A stretch of 35,110 nucleotides of DNA from Nonomuraea basaltis (GTDB lineage: Bacteria; Actinomycetota; Actinomycetes; Streptosporangiales; Streptosporangiaceae), in assembly GCF_005893125.1 (NCBI RefSeq), contig NZ_VCJS01000128.1, positions 1 through 35,110 of the forward strand, given 5' to 3'. Positions 6,722 through 14,564 of the stretch are shown here, piece after piece (position 1 is the first letter of the stretch; each line of letters starts with the position of its first letter). Position numbers and translations under genes: made by a program. The notes beneath the pieces are model-generated. The model saw only the letters and a list, made by a program, of their open reading frames with translations. It had not been told where the DNA came from and searched no databases.

Positions 6722-7375
6722 ATGGCTACCGCCACGAAGAAGCCCCGCAAGCGCCGCAAGGTCACGCAGGCCATGAAGGACCGCGACACCGCCAGCCGCA
6801 CCGCAGCGAGAGAGGTCCTGCACGCCTACGCCACGGCGTGCCTGGCCAACCCGGCCGCGCTGGAGCAGTTCCGGTCGATCGCCGCGAGCATCGGCTGGAA
6901 GTACGACCCCGCCAGCGACGACGACGGCTACTCGCTGCAGAACGCCATGCTGCTGGCCGCGCAGCGCCGCCCACTCATCCACTGCGGCGGCTTCGACTAC
7001 TGGCTGAGCCAGGGCCGATGCGTCGCCGAGGGGGAGAAGTCCCTCTTCACGTTCCGCCACATCGGCCGGAAGAAGACCGAGGAGGAGCGCGCCGAGGAGA
7101 AGAAGCTGGCCGAAGAGGGCTGGCAGTCCAGCAAGCGCGGGCCTCGCTACTACGTGAAGAAGGGCACGTTCGACGTCGCCCAGACCGTGCCGCGCGAGAG
7201 GTGCCCGCACTGCGGCACCACCCCGGCCAGCCCCGAGGACCGCACCACGCAGTGCCCGCCGGACTGCGCGGTGTTCGCTCCTCAGCCCGGCGGCAAACCG
7301 CCCCGCGAGCTCGTGCTGGAGCTGATGCAGGCCCAGCTCATCGACGCTGACGCCGACGAGGACGGCGAGGAGTGA
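6722..7375 (+). CDS. ArdC-like ssDNA-binding domain protein
   Basis: ATG at 6722 follows GAGGAGAACGCC. The 217-residue product starts with a Lys/Arg-rich tail. Residues 75-160 match the ArdC N-terminal pattern: YSLQNAMLLAAQ, then W..QGR.V..GEKSLFTF, then a charged insert, then FDVAQT. ArdC proteins are plasmid and phage antirestriction or ssDNA-binding proteins that shield incoming DNA. A C-terminal CPHC, CPPDC cluster and an acidic tail follow. There is no peptidase motif, so only the N-terminal domain type is present. Its stop overlaps the next GTG. Confidence 0.75.
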   Translation: MATATKKPRKRRKVTQAMKDRDTASRTAAREVLHAYATACLANPAALEQFRSIAASIGWKYDPASDDDGYSLQNAMLLAAQRRPLIHCGGFDYWLSQGRCVAEGEKSLFTFRHIGRKKTEEERAEEKKLAEEGWQSSKRGPRYYVKKGTFDVAQTVPRERCPHCGTTPASPEDRTTQCPPDCAVFAPQPGGKPPRELVLELMQAQLIDADADEDGEE

Positions 7376-7596
7376 ACCCGGCGACGAAGACCGGCCGCGC
7401 CGAGATCGCCCGCAAGGCGCGCCAGCACGGCTACTTCCACGACCGGGGCAACTTCACGATCGCCGTGACGTGCCCGCTGTGCAGGCAGAAGGCCAGCGGC
7501 GCCCAGCCCGGCTACGGCGAGAGCGTCACCAAGGCGCTCGACGCCCTGATGGACGACCACCTGCTCCACGACTGCGAGCACGGCCCCCAGCAGTAA
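7372..7596 (+). CDS. Small zinc-finger-like protein, 74 aa
   Basis: GTG at 7372 overlaps the ArdC-like gene stop (GTGA). The protein has a basic N-terminus, a CPLC pair near residue 34 and a C-terminal D-D-H-L-L-H-D-C-E-H run, giving a possible C2HC or C2H2 metal site. The function is unknown. A hairpin follows the TAA stop. Confidence 0.7.
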   Translation: MNPATKTGRAEIARKARQHGYFHDRGNFTIAVTCPLCRQKASGAQPGYGESVTKALDALMDDHLLHDCEHGPQQ

Positions 7597-7604
7597 CCAC
7601 CCCC

Positions 7605-7633
7605 GCGCAGGGCGGCGGGTTACTGCCCTGCGC
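7605..7633 (+). terminator. Intercistronic hairpin, terminator-like
   Basis: GCGCAGGGC (7605-7613) pairs with GCCCTGCGC (7625-7633), followed by TCTTTG. It lies between the stop at 7596 and the TTG start at 7652. Confidence 0.5.
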
Positions 7634-7651
7634 CTCTTTGAGCGAGGCACA

Positions 7652-8653
7652 TTGATCACGATCAAGCACACCCACGAAGACGGCACCCTCGTCTACGGCA
7701 CCCGCAAGGGCGACGGGGTGTACGACATCATCCGCAAGTACGAGCACGGCAACTTCAAGTTCTTCCCCTCCATCCGCATGATCGGGCTCCGCAACTCGCG
7801 TGACCGGGTCGCCGACCGGTGGGCGATCAACGCCGCGGCGGAGGCCCTGCGCAAGGCGGGCTTCGAGGTCGAGGTCGAGATCGACGACGACTTCCGCGAC
7901 CGCGCCCAGGTCCTGGAGGACAAGTCCGACCGGCTCGAAGACCGCCGCGACGCGCTTGAGCGGAAGGCCGACCGGCACGCCGGCGAGGCGGCGGCCGCGC
8001 ACGAGCGCGCGAACCAGCTCGGCGAGCGGTTCGCGGGCGGCCAGCCCATCTTGGTCGGCCACCACTCCGAGCGGGGCGCTCGGCGCGACCAGAAGCGCAT
8101 GCACCAGGCGATGAGCAAGAGCATCGACGAGAACGACCAGGCGCAGGAAACGGCCCGCCGGGCGAATGCGGTGGGCAGCCAGCTGCGTCGCTCCGCGACT
8201 CCGGAAGTGACGGCGCGCCGGATCAAGACGGCCGAGTCCGAGCTGCGCAAGATCCAGAAGTCGCTGGACGGCTACGAGCGCAGGCACCTCGACCACACGG
8301 GCAACCCGTACTACATCGAGAACCACGAGCCCGCCCAGGGCGACTACCGGGAGATGCAGCTCGCCCGCAAGGTGCAGCTGGAGAACCAGCTCGAATACGA
8401 CCGGGCGCAGCTCGCCGCCGCGGTGGAGGCGGGCGAGTACGTCGAGTGGGGCAAGCACAACGTGCACGTGGGCGACGTCGTCCACTACTGGGGGCTGCGG
8501 CCGCGCAGCGTGGTGAAGGTCAACACGGCCACCGTGGGCGTCGAGTCCGGTGATTTTATCCGCGAGAACGGGAGCCAGATGTTCGTCACTTTCGGCGCCA
8601 CCTCTCCGGCCCGTCCCGCGCGAATGCTCGTGAGAACGAGCGCCACTTGTTGA
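7652..8653 (+). pseudogene. DUF3560 gene, 5' part, interrupted by an insertion
   Basis: TTG at 7652 follows GAGCGAGG. Residues 75-175 carry the DUF3560 hallmark: a long coiled coil (DRLEDRRDALERKADRHAG) and GQPILVGHHSERGARRDQKR. A beta-rich region (VHVGDVVHYWGLRPRSVVKV) begins near residue 269. After residue 300 (GVES) the sequence stops resembling the family and ends at a stop at 8653. The expected continuation, GYSWPDKVKYTDIRAVEC plus a methyltransferase, resumes at 10512 in the same frame. The intact gene was therefore a DUF3560-methyltransferase fusion split at the AGTCCGG repeat (8544-8550). A truncated protein could still be made. Confidence 0.75.
8551..8602 (+). repeat. Left inverted terminal repeats of the cassette
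   Basis: The outer repeat (8551-8581) begins TGATTTTATCCGCGAG and ends GCCAGATG. The inner repeat (8578-8602) is GATGTTCGTCACTTTCGGCG then CCACC. The outer and inner repeats abut here, whereas at the right end they are separated by extra sequence. Confidence 0.6.
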
Positions 8654-8844
8654 CCATGGCTAAGGCAGCGACGAGGTTAGCGCAGGGTCGCTAGGTCACT
8701 CTCCGTAGACGGCAGCGCGATGGCGAACGATGGGTCGATGCGCACTTTTACCGATGAGCGGACATCGGGCCAACGTGGAGGCCGTGTTGGACGTTGCAGA
8801 CGTATGCCCTTGGTCCCCACGTGAGGGCGTGTCGGCCCGGGGTG

Positions 8845-9441
8845 TCAGCCGTGGGGCAGTGTCCGGCCGTCGGGCAGGGCTCGGCCGCTCAGGAGTGCCA
8901 CCAGAGAGCCGCTGTCGGCGCGAACGAGCTGGCCGTTTCCCCAGCTCCAGTCGGTGTCGGCGGCCTCGAGCCGGACACCGGTCAGGTCGATGCCGAACAA
9001 GGTGCCGTTTGCGGCGGTGAGCTGATCGAGGACGGCGGTCACAGCCTCTGCCGGTGCGATCGCGGGCCGGTCGAGCGCGATCGTCACATCCAGGGAGTGA
9101 ATGACGGCATGGCTCAGTGCACCGGCTGCACCGCCGCCCGGCGGCTGCCACGCGTGCAGTCTCGGCGATCGGAGCTGGACGAGGAGGTCGGCGACGGGCA
9201 GCGCAGCGTCCCGCGTGGCCACGGTGTCGGAAAGTACGGTGAAGTCGCCGCCGGCCGCCGCCATCTCGGCCCCGAACTGCTCGGGAGTCAGCCGCGCCGG
9301 CATCGTCACGTGCGCGATCACATGGCGCACCAGCCACTTCTCGCACAGCGACGAGGCGTCCCACGTCTCGACGGTCGCGGCGGCGAGGGAATCGGCGAGC
9401 CCACTGTAGGTCGGCGCTACCCAGGACTGCAGGTCGGTCAT
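8845..9441 (-). CDS. Maleylpyruvate isomerase-like (mycothiol-dependent/DinB-fold) protein
   Basis: ATG at 9441 follows AGGGGACCGATC on the minus strand. The 198-residue product fits the actinobacterial family of DinB-like, mycothiol-dependent maleylpyruvate isomerase N-terminal proteins: LCEKWLVRHVIAHVTMPARL near residue 33, followed by helices and ALSHAVIHSLDVTIALDRP near residue 108. Such proteins are predicted metal-binding thiol-transfer enzymes of uncertain substrate. It is the third gene of the ArsR operon and overlaps the SRPBCC stop by four bases (ATGA). Confidence 0.75.
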   Translation of the reverse strand: MTDLQSWVAPTYSGLADSLAAATVETWDASSLCEKWLVRHVIAHVTMPARLTPEQFGAEMAAAGGDFTVLSDTVATRDAALPVADLLVQLRSPRLHAWQPPGGGAAGALSHAVIHSLDVTIALDRPAIAPAEAVTAVLDQLTAANGTLFGIDLTGVRLEAADTDWSWGNGQLVRADSGSLVALLSGRALPDGRTLPHG

Positions 9442-9878
9442 GATCGGTCCCCTTGTATGAGGTGAGCCAGATGTTCCTCGAGCTTGTCGAGGGACGTGAG
9501 AAAGCCGGTGCGGGACTCGGGCGTACGCATCGTCTCGGGCACGTTGCGCTGGTGGATGACGACCGCGGTTCTGCCATCGCCGAGGTCTTCCAGCGTGCTG
9601 GTGGTGTGCATCCCGGTCGCCGACTCGACCCAGGCAAGCCGCTCGGGCGGGACGATCTCGGTGAAGGTGGCAACCATCCGATGGCTGCCGTACTCGCCGA
9701 GCATCAGGGTCTCGAACCGGCCACCGGGGTGAAGTTCGACGACGATGCCGTCGATCGGCGTGGCCATGCCGCTCGGGCCCCAGAAGCGCGCGAGCTCGGC
9801 GGGCTCGGTGAGGCACCGCCACACCAGCTCGCGCGGCGCGCGGAAGACCCGCCTGTAGACGAGTTCGTCGGCGTTCAC
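9438..9878 (-). CDS. SRPBCC/AHSA1-family protein
   Basis: A 146-residue protein with the full AHSA1/START-like pattern: VYRRVFRAPRELVWRCLTEP, LARFWGP, GGRFETLM, TFTEIVPPERLAWVE, and a C-terminal helix (FLTSLDKLEEHLAHL). The fold forms a hydrophobic ligand pocket; ligands are usually unknown. The start at 9878 overlaps the stop of the ArsR gene by four bases. ArsR next to AHSA1 genes is a common actinobacterial pair in which the regulator is thought to control the binding protein. Confidence 0.85.
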   Translation of the reverse strand: MNADELVYRRVFRAPRELVWRCLTEPAELARFWGPSGMATPIDGIVVELHPGGRFETLMLGEYGSHRMVATFTEIVPPERLAWVESATGMHTTSTLEDLGDGRTAVVIHQRNVPETMRTPESRTGFLTSLDKLEEHLAHLIQGDRS

Positions 9879-10234
9879 TGATTCTCACCCTCCTGCAAGC
9901 GGGCGAGGTGCGTCTCTAGCCGGTCCATCCGGTCTGACCACGCCCGCCGGCTCTCCTCGATCCATGAGAGCGCGGCCTCGAGCGCCGCGGGTTCGAGCCG
10001 ACATGGCCGGGTTTGCCGGTGCCGTCCCTGGCTGATCAGGCCGGACCGCTCGAGCACCCGAATGTGATGCGACACGGCCTGCATGCTCATGGCGTACGGC
10101 TCCGCCAGCTCCTTGACCGTCGCCTCGCCCTTGCTCAGCCGGGCCACGATGTCTCGCCTGGTGCGGTCGCTGAGCGCCGTGAACAGGGCATCGAGCTGCT
10201 GATCCTCCACCATGGTTCCCATGTAGACACTCAA
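9875..10234 (-). CDS. ArsR/SmtB-family transcriptional regulator
   Basis: The product is up to 119 residues with the classic ArsR winged helix: LFTALSDRTRRDIVARLS, VKELAEPYAMSMQAVSHHIR, VLERSGLISQGRHRQTRPCR. No Cys-based metal site (such as CVC) is present, so it is not an obvious metal sensor. The start is uncertain: GTG 10234, ATG 10222 and ATG 10213 are all possible. ATG 10222 would suit a leaderless transcript from the promoter at 10235-10260. It is the first gene of the cassette operon. Confidence 0.85.
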   Translation of the reverse strand: MSVYMGTMVEDQQLDALFTALSDRTRRDIVARLSKGEATVKELAEPYAMSMQAVSHHIRVLERSGLISQGRHRQTRPCRLEPAALEAALSWIEESRRAWSDRMDRLETHLARLQEGENQ

Positions 10235-10260
10235 GCATCTGCTTTATCAAGCGTCAACTT
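10229..10260 (-). promoter_or_regulatory. Candidate promoter/operator of the ArsR operon
   Basis: On the minus strand TTGACG is followed after 17 bases by TTGAGT, a good -35 and a weak -10, just upstream of the ArsR start codons. GCTTGAT and GCTTGAG form a direct repeat across the spacer and -10, and ATCAAGC occurs again just beyond at 10271. ArsR proteins usually bind repeats in this position, so autoregulation is likely. Confidence 0.4.
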
Positions 10261-10417
10261 GAGTACTCGCATCAAGCTGCGGTTGGGGCTACGGCGGCTC
10301 GGCGTCACATGGCAACGTGCTTACCTGCCGCAGACAAGGTGCGGGCCGCCCGAGCGGCTCGTCACCATGGGTGAGCGGGGAGCCCGTTCGACGACGGGCG
10401 AAGGCGTCCCAGGTGAC

Positions 10418-10511
10418 GGTGGCGCCGAAACTCACGAACATCGAGATCGGCAAGATCTCGCTGGCGCCCGAATTCAGCGACATCTGGCGCCGGAACTCGC
10501 GAACAAAGCCA
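10418..10511 (-). repeat. Right inverted terminal repeats of the cassette
   Basis: Read on the minus strand from 10511, the outer repeat begins TGGCTTTGTTCGCGAG and ends GCCAGATG at 10481. About 38 bases follow, containing another GGCGCCAG, before the inner repeat (10442 to 10418), which matches the left inner repeat at 23 of 25 bases. The right end is thus longer than the left end. Confidence 0.6.
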
Positions 10512-11236
10512 AGTCCGGCTACTCCTGGCCCGACAAGGTCAAGTACACCGACATCCGCGCCGTCGAATGCCCGCACGGCGAGGACGGTCCCGAAGTCATC
10601 GCACCGAAGCGGCCCGCGAAGAAGGCCTCAGCCAGGCCGAAGGTCGAGGTGCCGACGATCGACACCGAGAAGCTTCGGGCGGCCGCGAACATGGCCGACA
10701 ACATGCGCGTGGGCCGGGACCGCGAGGCGTTCGTGTCCCCACCCGCCGTGGTGGACAAGCTCATGGAGCTGGCCGAGATCGAGCCCGGCATGACGGTCCT
10801 CGAACCCTCGGCGGGCACCGGAAACATCGCCTTGGCTGCCGTCGAGCTGGGCGCGGTCGTGGACTGCGTTGAGCTTGATCGGAACCTGTCGGACGTCCTC
10901 GCCGAGCGCGTCCCGGGGGCGCGCATGATCCTCGTCCGGGACTTCCTCGACACAGAACCCGAGGGCCAGAGCTACGACCGGATTGTCATGAACCCGCCGT
11001 TCTCCGGCGGCAAGGACATCGCGCACGTCGCCCACGCCCTGCAGTTCCTCAAGCCCGGCGGCCGGCTCGTCGCCGTCATGGGCGCCGGGGTGATCTTCCA
11101 GCAGTTCAGGGCGGCTGAGAAGTTCCGCGGCCTGGTGGAGGAGCGCGGCGGCTGGTTCGAGGAGCTGCCCGAAGGCTCGTTCGCCCCGGCGACTGGTGCC
11201 AGCACGGTCGTCGTGGTCATCCCCGCCGAGCAGTAG
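10512..11236 (+). pseudogene. Methyltransferase half of the interrupted DUF3560 gene
   Basis: From the right AGTCCGG repeat the frame reads SGYSWPDKVKYTDIRAVEC, then a basic linker (APKRPAKKASARPK), then a class I SAM-dependent methyltransferase. Motif I is VLEPSAGTGNIAL, the acidic motif II is VDCVELD, the catalytic motif is IVMNPPFSGG (NPPF, as in N6-adenine and N-type methyltransferases), and FLKPGGRLVAVMG follows. All key residues are intact. It has no clear start of its own; a GTG at 10648 behind GAAGGTCGAG or the ATG at 10691 could allow separate translation. It was probably fused to DUF3560 before the insertion. Confidence 0.75.
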
Positions 11237-11325
11237 CCGCCTACTTAAGCGCCCCCGGCCCTGGCCGGCGAATTCCAGGGGTTGTCGCAACACGGTGATC
11301 AACTACTGGTGGTGGAAGCATAGCG

Positions 11326-11355
11326 AGACGCTCGGCTGGCAGCCGAGCGTCTTTC
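11326..11355 (+). terminator. Rho-independent-like terminator
   Basis: GACGCTCGGCT (11327-11337) pairs perfectly with AGCCGAGCGTC (11341-11351) around GGC, and TTTC follows. The outer A-T pair extends the stem to 12 bp. It closes the operon ending at 11236. Confidence 0.7.
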
Positions 11356-11433
11356 GCGATTTGAGCCTGAGATCTCTAGCCTTGGGCCGCAAGTGGAAGA
11401 CGCAGTGAGGATTCGACAAGGAGATCCGACCCA

Positions 11434-12099
11434 GTGACTATCATCAACCCGGCCATTGAGCGGGCGGTTCAGCTTCAGCTCCAGCGGGATCCGCCGTTCA
11501 CTGAGCAGGATCTGGCCGCAGTGGAAGGGGTGCCTGTGCTGTCGGCGACCGACATCAGCGACCTGGCCCGACTTACCGGGCTGCGCGTACTGCGCCTGAT
11601 CGGTTACAGCGGTCGCGACCTGAAACCGCTGGCCGGCCTGCCGATCGCCAACCTGACGGTCGAGGTCAGTGCGGTTTCCGATCTGACGGTTGTCGCGGAG
11701 CTGCCCAAGCTCCAGAGGCTGACGGCGCGGAACAACGCGATCACGGAGATTGACGTCCTGACGGCGGGCGAGCGCCACTTCCGGGAACTGGATCTGACCG
11801 GCAATCCCCTGTCCGATCATGCCTACCACCAGGTGGTGCCGGTACTGCGCGAGCGAGTGCCGCAGCTGAGGGTGTCTGAAGAGCGGGAGTGGCGGCTCAC
11901 CCGTCGGCTGTACGCGGCCGACCTGCCGTTCGACTACTACCGCGACGACGAGGGCCACTGGTTGTGCCGGCCTGGGCTGGAGCACACCGCGTACCCGGAC
12001 GCCGACCATCTGAAGATCGAACCCGACGAACTCGAAGAGCTCCTCGACCGGGCCCCGTCCGAGATCCCGGGATTGTTCCCCGTCTACGACACGCCCTGA
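11434..12099 (+). CDS. Leucine-rich-repeat protein
   Basis: GTG at 11434 follows AAGGAGATCCGACCCA. The 221-residue protein has about four leucine-rich repeats between residues 40 and 140, with LxxLxxL spacing: LARLTGLRVLRLIGY, LKPLAGLPIANLTVE, LTVVAELPKLQRLTARNNAI, HFRELDLTGNPL. A C-terminal domain rich in Tyr, Asp and Glu follows. There is no signal peptide, so it is likely a cytoplasmic protein-binding protein. It has its own binding site and lies between a terminator and an IS30 insertion. The partner is unknown. Confidence 0.75.
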   Translation: MTIINPAIERAVQLQLQRDPPFTEQDLAAVEGVPVLSATDISDLARLTGLRVLRLIGYSGRDLKPLAGLPIANLTVEVSAVSDLTVVAELPKLQRLTARNNAITEIDVLTAGERHFRELDLTGNPLSDHAYHQVVPVLRERVPQLRVSEEREWRLTRRLYAADLPFDYYRDDEGHWLCRPGLEHTAYPDADHLKIEPDELEELLDRAPSEIPGLFPVYDTP

Positions 12100-12149
12100 G
12101 CTGGTCTTGTGACTGCGCCACACGCGTGAGTCGTCGGAACACGGTGGGT

Positions 12150-13376
12150 CTAGGTGCTTGCGGCGAGCAGCATGGCGAGACGCTCTGCTGGGGTGCCCCA
12201 GTCGAGCGTTTTGCGTGGTCTGGCGTTGAGTTCGGCAGCGACGGCGTCGAGCTGGTCGCGGGTGTGGACGGACAGGTCGGTGCCCTTGGGGAAATACTGG
12301 CGCAGCAGGCCGTTGGTGTTTTCGTTGGAGCCACGCTGCCAGGGGCTGGCCGGGTTGCAGAAGTAGACGGGCATGTCGGCGGCGACGGCGAACTCGTGGT
12401 GGCGGCCCATCTCGCTGCCCTGGTCCCAGGTCAGGGAACGTTTGAGCTGGGCGGGCAGCGTGGCCATGGTCTCCACGAGGGCGTCGCGCATGCGCTCGGC
12501 GCTGCGGTCGATGGGCAGGTGGACGAGCATTACGTAGCGGGTGGTGCGCTCGACCAGGGTGCCGATGGCCGAGCTGCCGTTCTTGCCGATGATGCAGTCG
12601 CCTTCCCAGTGGCCGGGCACAGCCCGGTCGTCGGCTTCGGCCGGCCGCTCGCTGAGCATCACCATGGGCGCGCTGTAGCGGGGCTGGCGCTGTTGGGCCA
12701 GGCGGCGCGGCTTGCGCATCGCGCGGCCGGTGCGCAGCGCCCGAGTTAGCTCGCGCCGCAGGTCGCCGCGACCTTGGACGTAAAGAGCCTGGTAGATGGT
12801 CTCGTGGCACACATTCATCTCCGCCCGCTCGCGGAAGCTCCTGCGCAGACTCTGGACGATCTGCTCAGGACTCCAGCGCTTGTGCAAGTGCTCTTGAATG
12901 TATGCCCGTAACTCCGGGTTCTGGCCGATCTTGCTGGGCTTGGGGCGGGGCCGGCGCGCGTCGGCTCGGGCCTGGGCCGCGTGCGGTCGGTACTGGCCGC
13001 CGGTGGGGTGCCGGTTGCGGCGGATCTCCCGGCTGATGGTCGAGGGCGCACGGCCGAGCTCGCGCGCGATCTCCCGGATCGAGGCCTTCTCCCGCACTCG
13101 GTCAGCGATGTAGATCCGCTCGTCTTCTCGCAGGTAGCGGGACGCGTCAGAAGGGGGCACCGCCGGTCGTGGGACCGGCGGTGCCCCCTTCTTTTTGGTT
13201 TTGTTCGGCGCCGAGCCGTTGCGCCACCGCTTCCCGGTCCGCCGGTTGATCCCGACGATCCGGCACGCCTCACGGCTGCTGAGACCTTGATCCATAAGGC
13301 GGAAGTATTCCTCCCGCTCTGCGGTCAGCTTCCGGCGGCCCTGCGGTGCCCGGTTCTTGCGTACTTCGAAGGCCAT
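12150..13376 (-). CDS. IS30-family transposase
   Basis: ATG at 13376 follows GGGGAGTTCG. The frame extends nine codons further upstream, but this start has the binding site. The 408-residue protein has two N-terminal helix-turn-helices (LTAEREEYFRLMDQGLSSRE and IREIARELGRAPSTISREIR), then the DDE core: GHWEGDCIIGKNG, LTWDQGSEMGRHHEF and SPWQRGSNENTNGLLRQYFP. All three catalytic acids are present and the frame is uninterrupted, so the element may be active. A strong plus-strand terminator-like hairpin lies inside its coding sequence (13151-13195). Confidence 0.95.
   Translation of the reverse strand: MAFEVRKNRAPQGRRKLTAEREEYFRLMDQGLSSREACRIVGINRRTGKRWRNGSAPNKTKKKGAPPVPRPAVPPSDASRYLREDERIYIADRVREKASIREIARELGRAPSTISREIRRNRHPTGGQYRPHAAQARADARRPRPKPSKIGQNPELRAYIQEHLHKRWSPEQIVQSLRRSFRERAEMNVCHETIYQALYVQGRGDLRRELTRALRTGRAMRKPRRLAQQRQPRYSAPMVMLSERPAEADDRAVPGHWEGDCIIGKNGSSAIGTLVERTTRYVMLVHLPIDRSAERMRDALVETMATLPAQLKRSLTWDQGSEMGRHHEFAVAADMPVYFCNPASPWQRGSNENTNGLLRQYFPKGTDLSVHTRDQLDAVAAELNARPRKTLDWGTPAERLAMLLAAST
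13151..13195 (+). terminator. Strong terminator embedded in the IS30 transposase gene, antisense direction
   Basis: A perfect 18-bp stem (13151-13168 against 13173-13190) with loop GTGG is followed by CTTTTT on the plus strand. This is a textbook intrinsic terminator pointing against the transposase. In the transposase it encodes the linker KKKGAPPVPRPAVPPSD between the two DNA-binding regions. It would stop plus-strand transcripts from neighbouring genes from crossing the element. Confidence 0.7.
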
Positions 13377-13447
13377 CGAACTCCCCAGGACGGGGTGTTG
13401 CAACGACCGCTAGAAAGGGAGGTCTTCCCTGGCCGGGGCCGTCCTTC

Positions 13448-13693
13448 TTAATCGCCCCCGTCTCCGCCGTCACCAAATCCCCCGTCTCCGCTTCTCCCGC
13501 CTCCGTTATATCCCGCGCCTCCGTCGCGACCAGCGCTCCCGTTCGGTGAGTCGTCAGACAGAAATATGTCGAGTAGGACGGCAAGGAAGATGAAGAGCGC
13601 GAGGGCCCAAGATCCGTCCGCGTCCGGGTTGACCACCACAAAAAGGAAGAGAGCGCCCATCAGCGTCAGGGTTACCTTTACGCGCACGGGCAC
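13448..13693 (-). CDS. Small membrane protein with Gly-rich tail
   Basis: The start is the GTG at 13693, five bases after a perfect AAGGAGG. The frame is open six codons further. The 81-residue protein has two hydrophobic segments (LTLMGALFLFVVV and WALALFIFLAVLLDIFL) and a tail of Gly, Asp, Ser and Asn repeats (GDGGFGDGGDGGD). It resembles small two-helix actinomycete membrane proteins of unknown role. The tail would be exposed at one membrane face. Confidence 0.65.
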   Translation of the reverse strand: MPVRVKVTLTLMGALFLFVVVNPDADGSWALALFIFLAVLLDIFLSDDSPNGSAGRDGGAGYNGGGRSGDGGFGDGGDGGD

Positions 13694-13800
13694 GACGGCC
13701 TCCTTGAGCACCGGGGGACTTCACTCTTTCTTTCTGAAAGCAATGAAGTCAACACGCCCCAATTTTCGCGGCGAGAGGCGGGGGCCTCCCCGGAGATCCC

Positions 13801-14213
13801 GTGAAGATCATCTTTTCGTACGGGCTCGGCCTGGACTCAACGGCGATCCTGCTGCGGTGGCTCACCGAGCCCGGCTCGCGCTGGTTCGATCTGCGGGACC
13901 TCGTGGTCGTGACGGCGCAGACCGGAGACGAATGGGTGGAAACCGCCTACCTCGTCGAACAGCACATCTACCCGCTGCTTGCCCGCCACGGCGTCCGCAT
14001 CGTGCAGGTGTCACGGGCCGGCCGCCGCCAGAAGGACGGCATTGTCATCCACGACGACACCACCCACCCGATCCTGTGCCTGACGTCGGCGCCGGGCGCG
14101 TCGATGCCGCCCGCGCGGTCAACGACCTCGTAGACCTCATCGTTGCCCAGAACAACGGCATCGACGTGGATGGCGCGTACGAGTGGGCCCTCAAGCTCAT
14201 CGACGACACTTAG
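13801..14213 (+). pseudogene. Truncated PP-loop (PAPS reductase-like) gene
   Basis: GTG at 13801 begins MKIIFSYGLGLDSTAILLRW, the PP-loop ATP-binding motif of phosphoadenosine-phosphosulfate-reductase-like proteins common in actinophages. Strands and helices follow as far as DGIVIHDDTTHPILCLTSAP, then the frame ends at 14133. That is about 110 residues, far short of the usual 250 or more. A different frame continues to 14213 with DAARAVNDLVDLIVAQNNG and YEWALKLIDDT, which looks like the tail of another gene or of the same gene after a deletion. It is probably non-functional. Confidence 0.6.
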
Positions 14214-14564
14214 CCCAAAGTTGATTACTTTGTGTTGAGTGCTGTCGAGGGCGATCCCGCGGATAATCGCCTGAGTCGGGTACCGATGTCGTTGCTCCGC
14301 ATAGAGGCGGCGTGGGGCTACCGGCACCAATTTGGCGTAGACAACTGGACGGCGTTCAAGTGAGGCGCCATCGCTTCCAAATGGTGAATGCCCTGCTCAG
14401 GCTATTCTACAGTCTGTGCTCTCGAGCGTAGCTTGTGTGCTACTTCTAACATCTCGGCCCTGCTCTTAGCTCATGGTTTACATGGGGTCAAGTCTTGAGA
14501 GGGTGTACGTGCCATGCCATGATCATGTGCTGTCAGGATAAAACTCCCCTCGAAAGGGCTGAAA
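14214..14564. other. AT-richer intergenic region
   Basis: No gene is supported in these 350 bases. A weak inverted repeat, CAAAGT then TGATT then ACTTTG (14216-14232), lies just after the truncated PP-loop gene. The GC content drops markedly here and stays lower through the next two genes, which suggests imported DNA. The promoter for the gene at 14565 is expected near 14500-14550, but no convincing -35/-10 pair is visible. Confidence 0.4.

Larger units (their letters stand above)
8551..10511. mobile_element. Transposon-like cassette inserted in the DUF3560-methyltransferase gene
   Basis: A 1961-bp segment lies between two copies of AGTCCGG (8544-8550 and 10512-10518). Removing one repeat plus the segment restores one reading frame. 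The ends are imperfect inverted repeats: 8551-8581 against 10481-10511 match at 23 of 31 positions, and both begin TG. A second pair, 8578-8602 against 10418-10442, matches at 23 of 25. The cargo is three minus-strand genes (ArsR, SRPBCC, isomerase-like). No transposase is present, so it would need one supplied in trans. The element family is not recognised. Confidence 0.65.
12105..13414 (-). mobile_element. IS30-family insertion sequence
   Basis: One transposase gene is flanked by imperfect terminal repeats. The right end, GTGTTGCAACGACCGCTAGA at 13395-13414, resembles the conserved inner part of IS30 ends. The left end at 12105-12123 (TCTTGTGACTGCGCCACAC) is a diverged inverted match. I see no target duplication, so the exact borders are uncertain. 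The length of about 1.3 kb suits the family. Confidence 0.65.

Noticed and set aside
8551..10511. Intein or intron as an explanation for the split DUF3560 gene
   Set aside because: The segment has in-frame stops, carries an unrelated three-gene operon on the opposite strand and has inverted ends with a flanking direct repeat, so a transposon-like insertion fits better.
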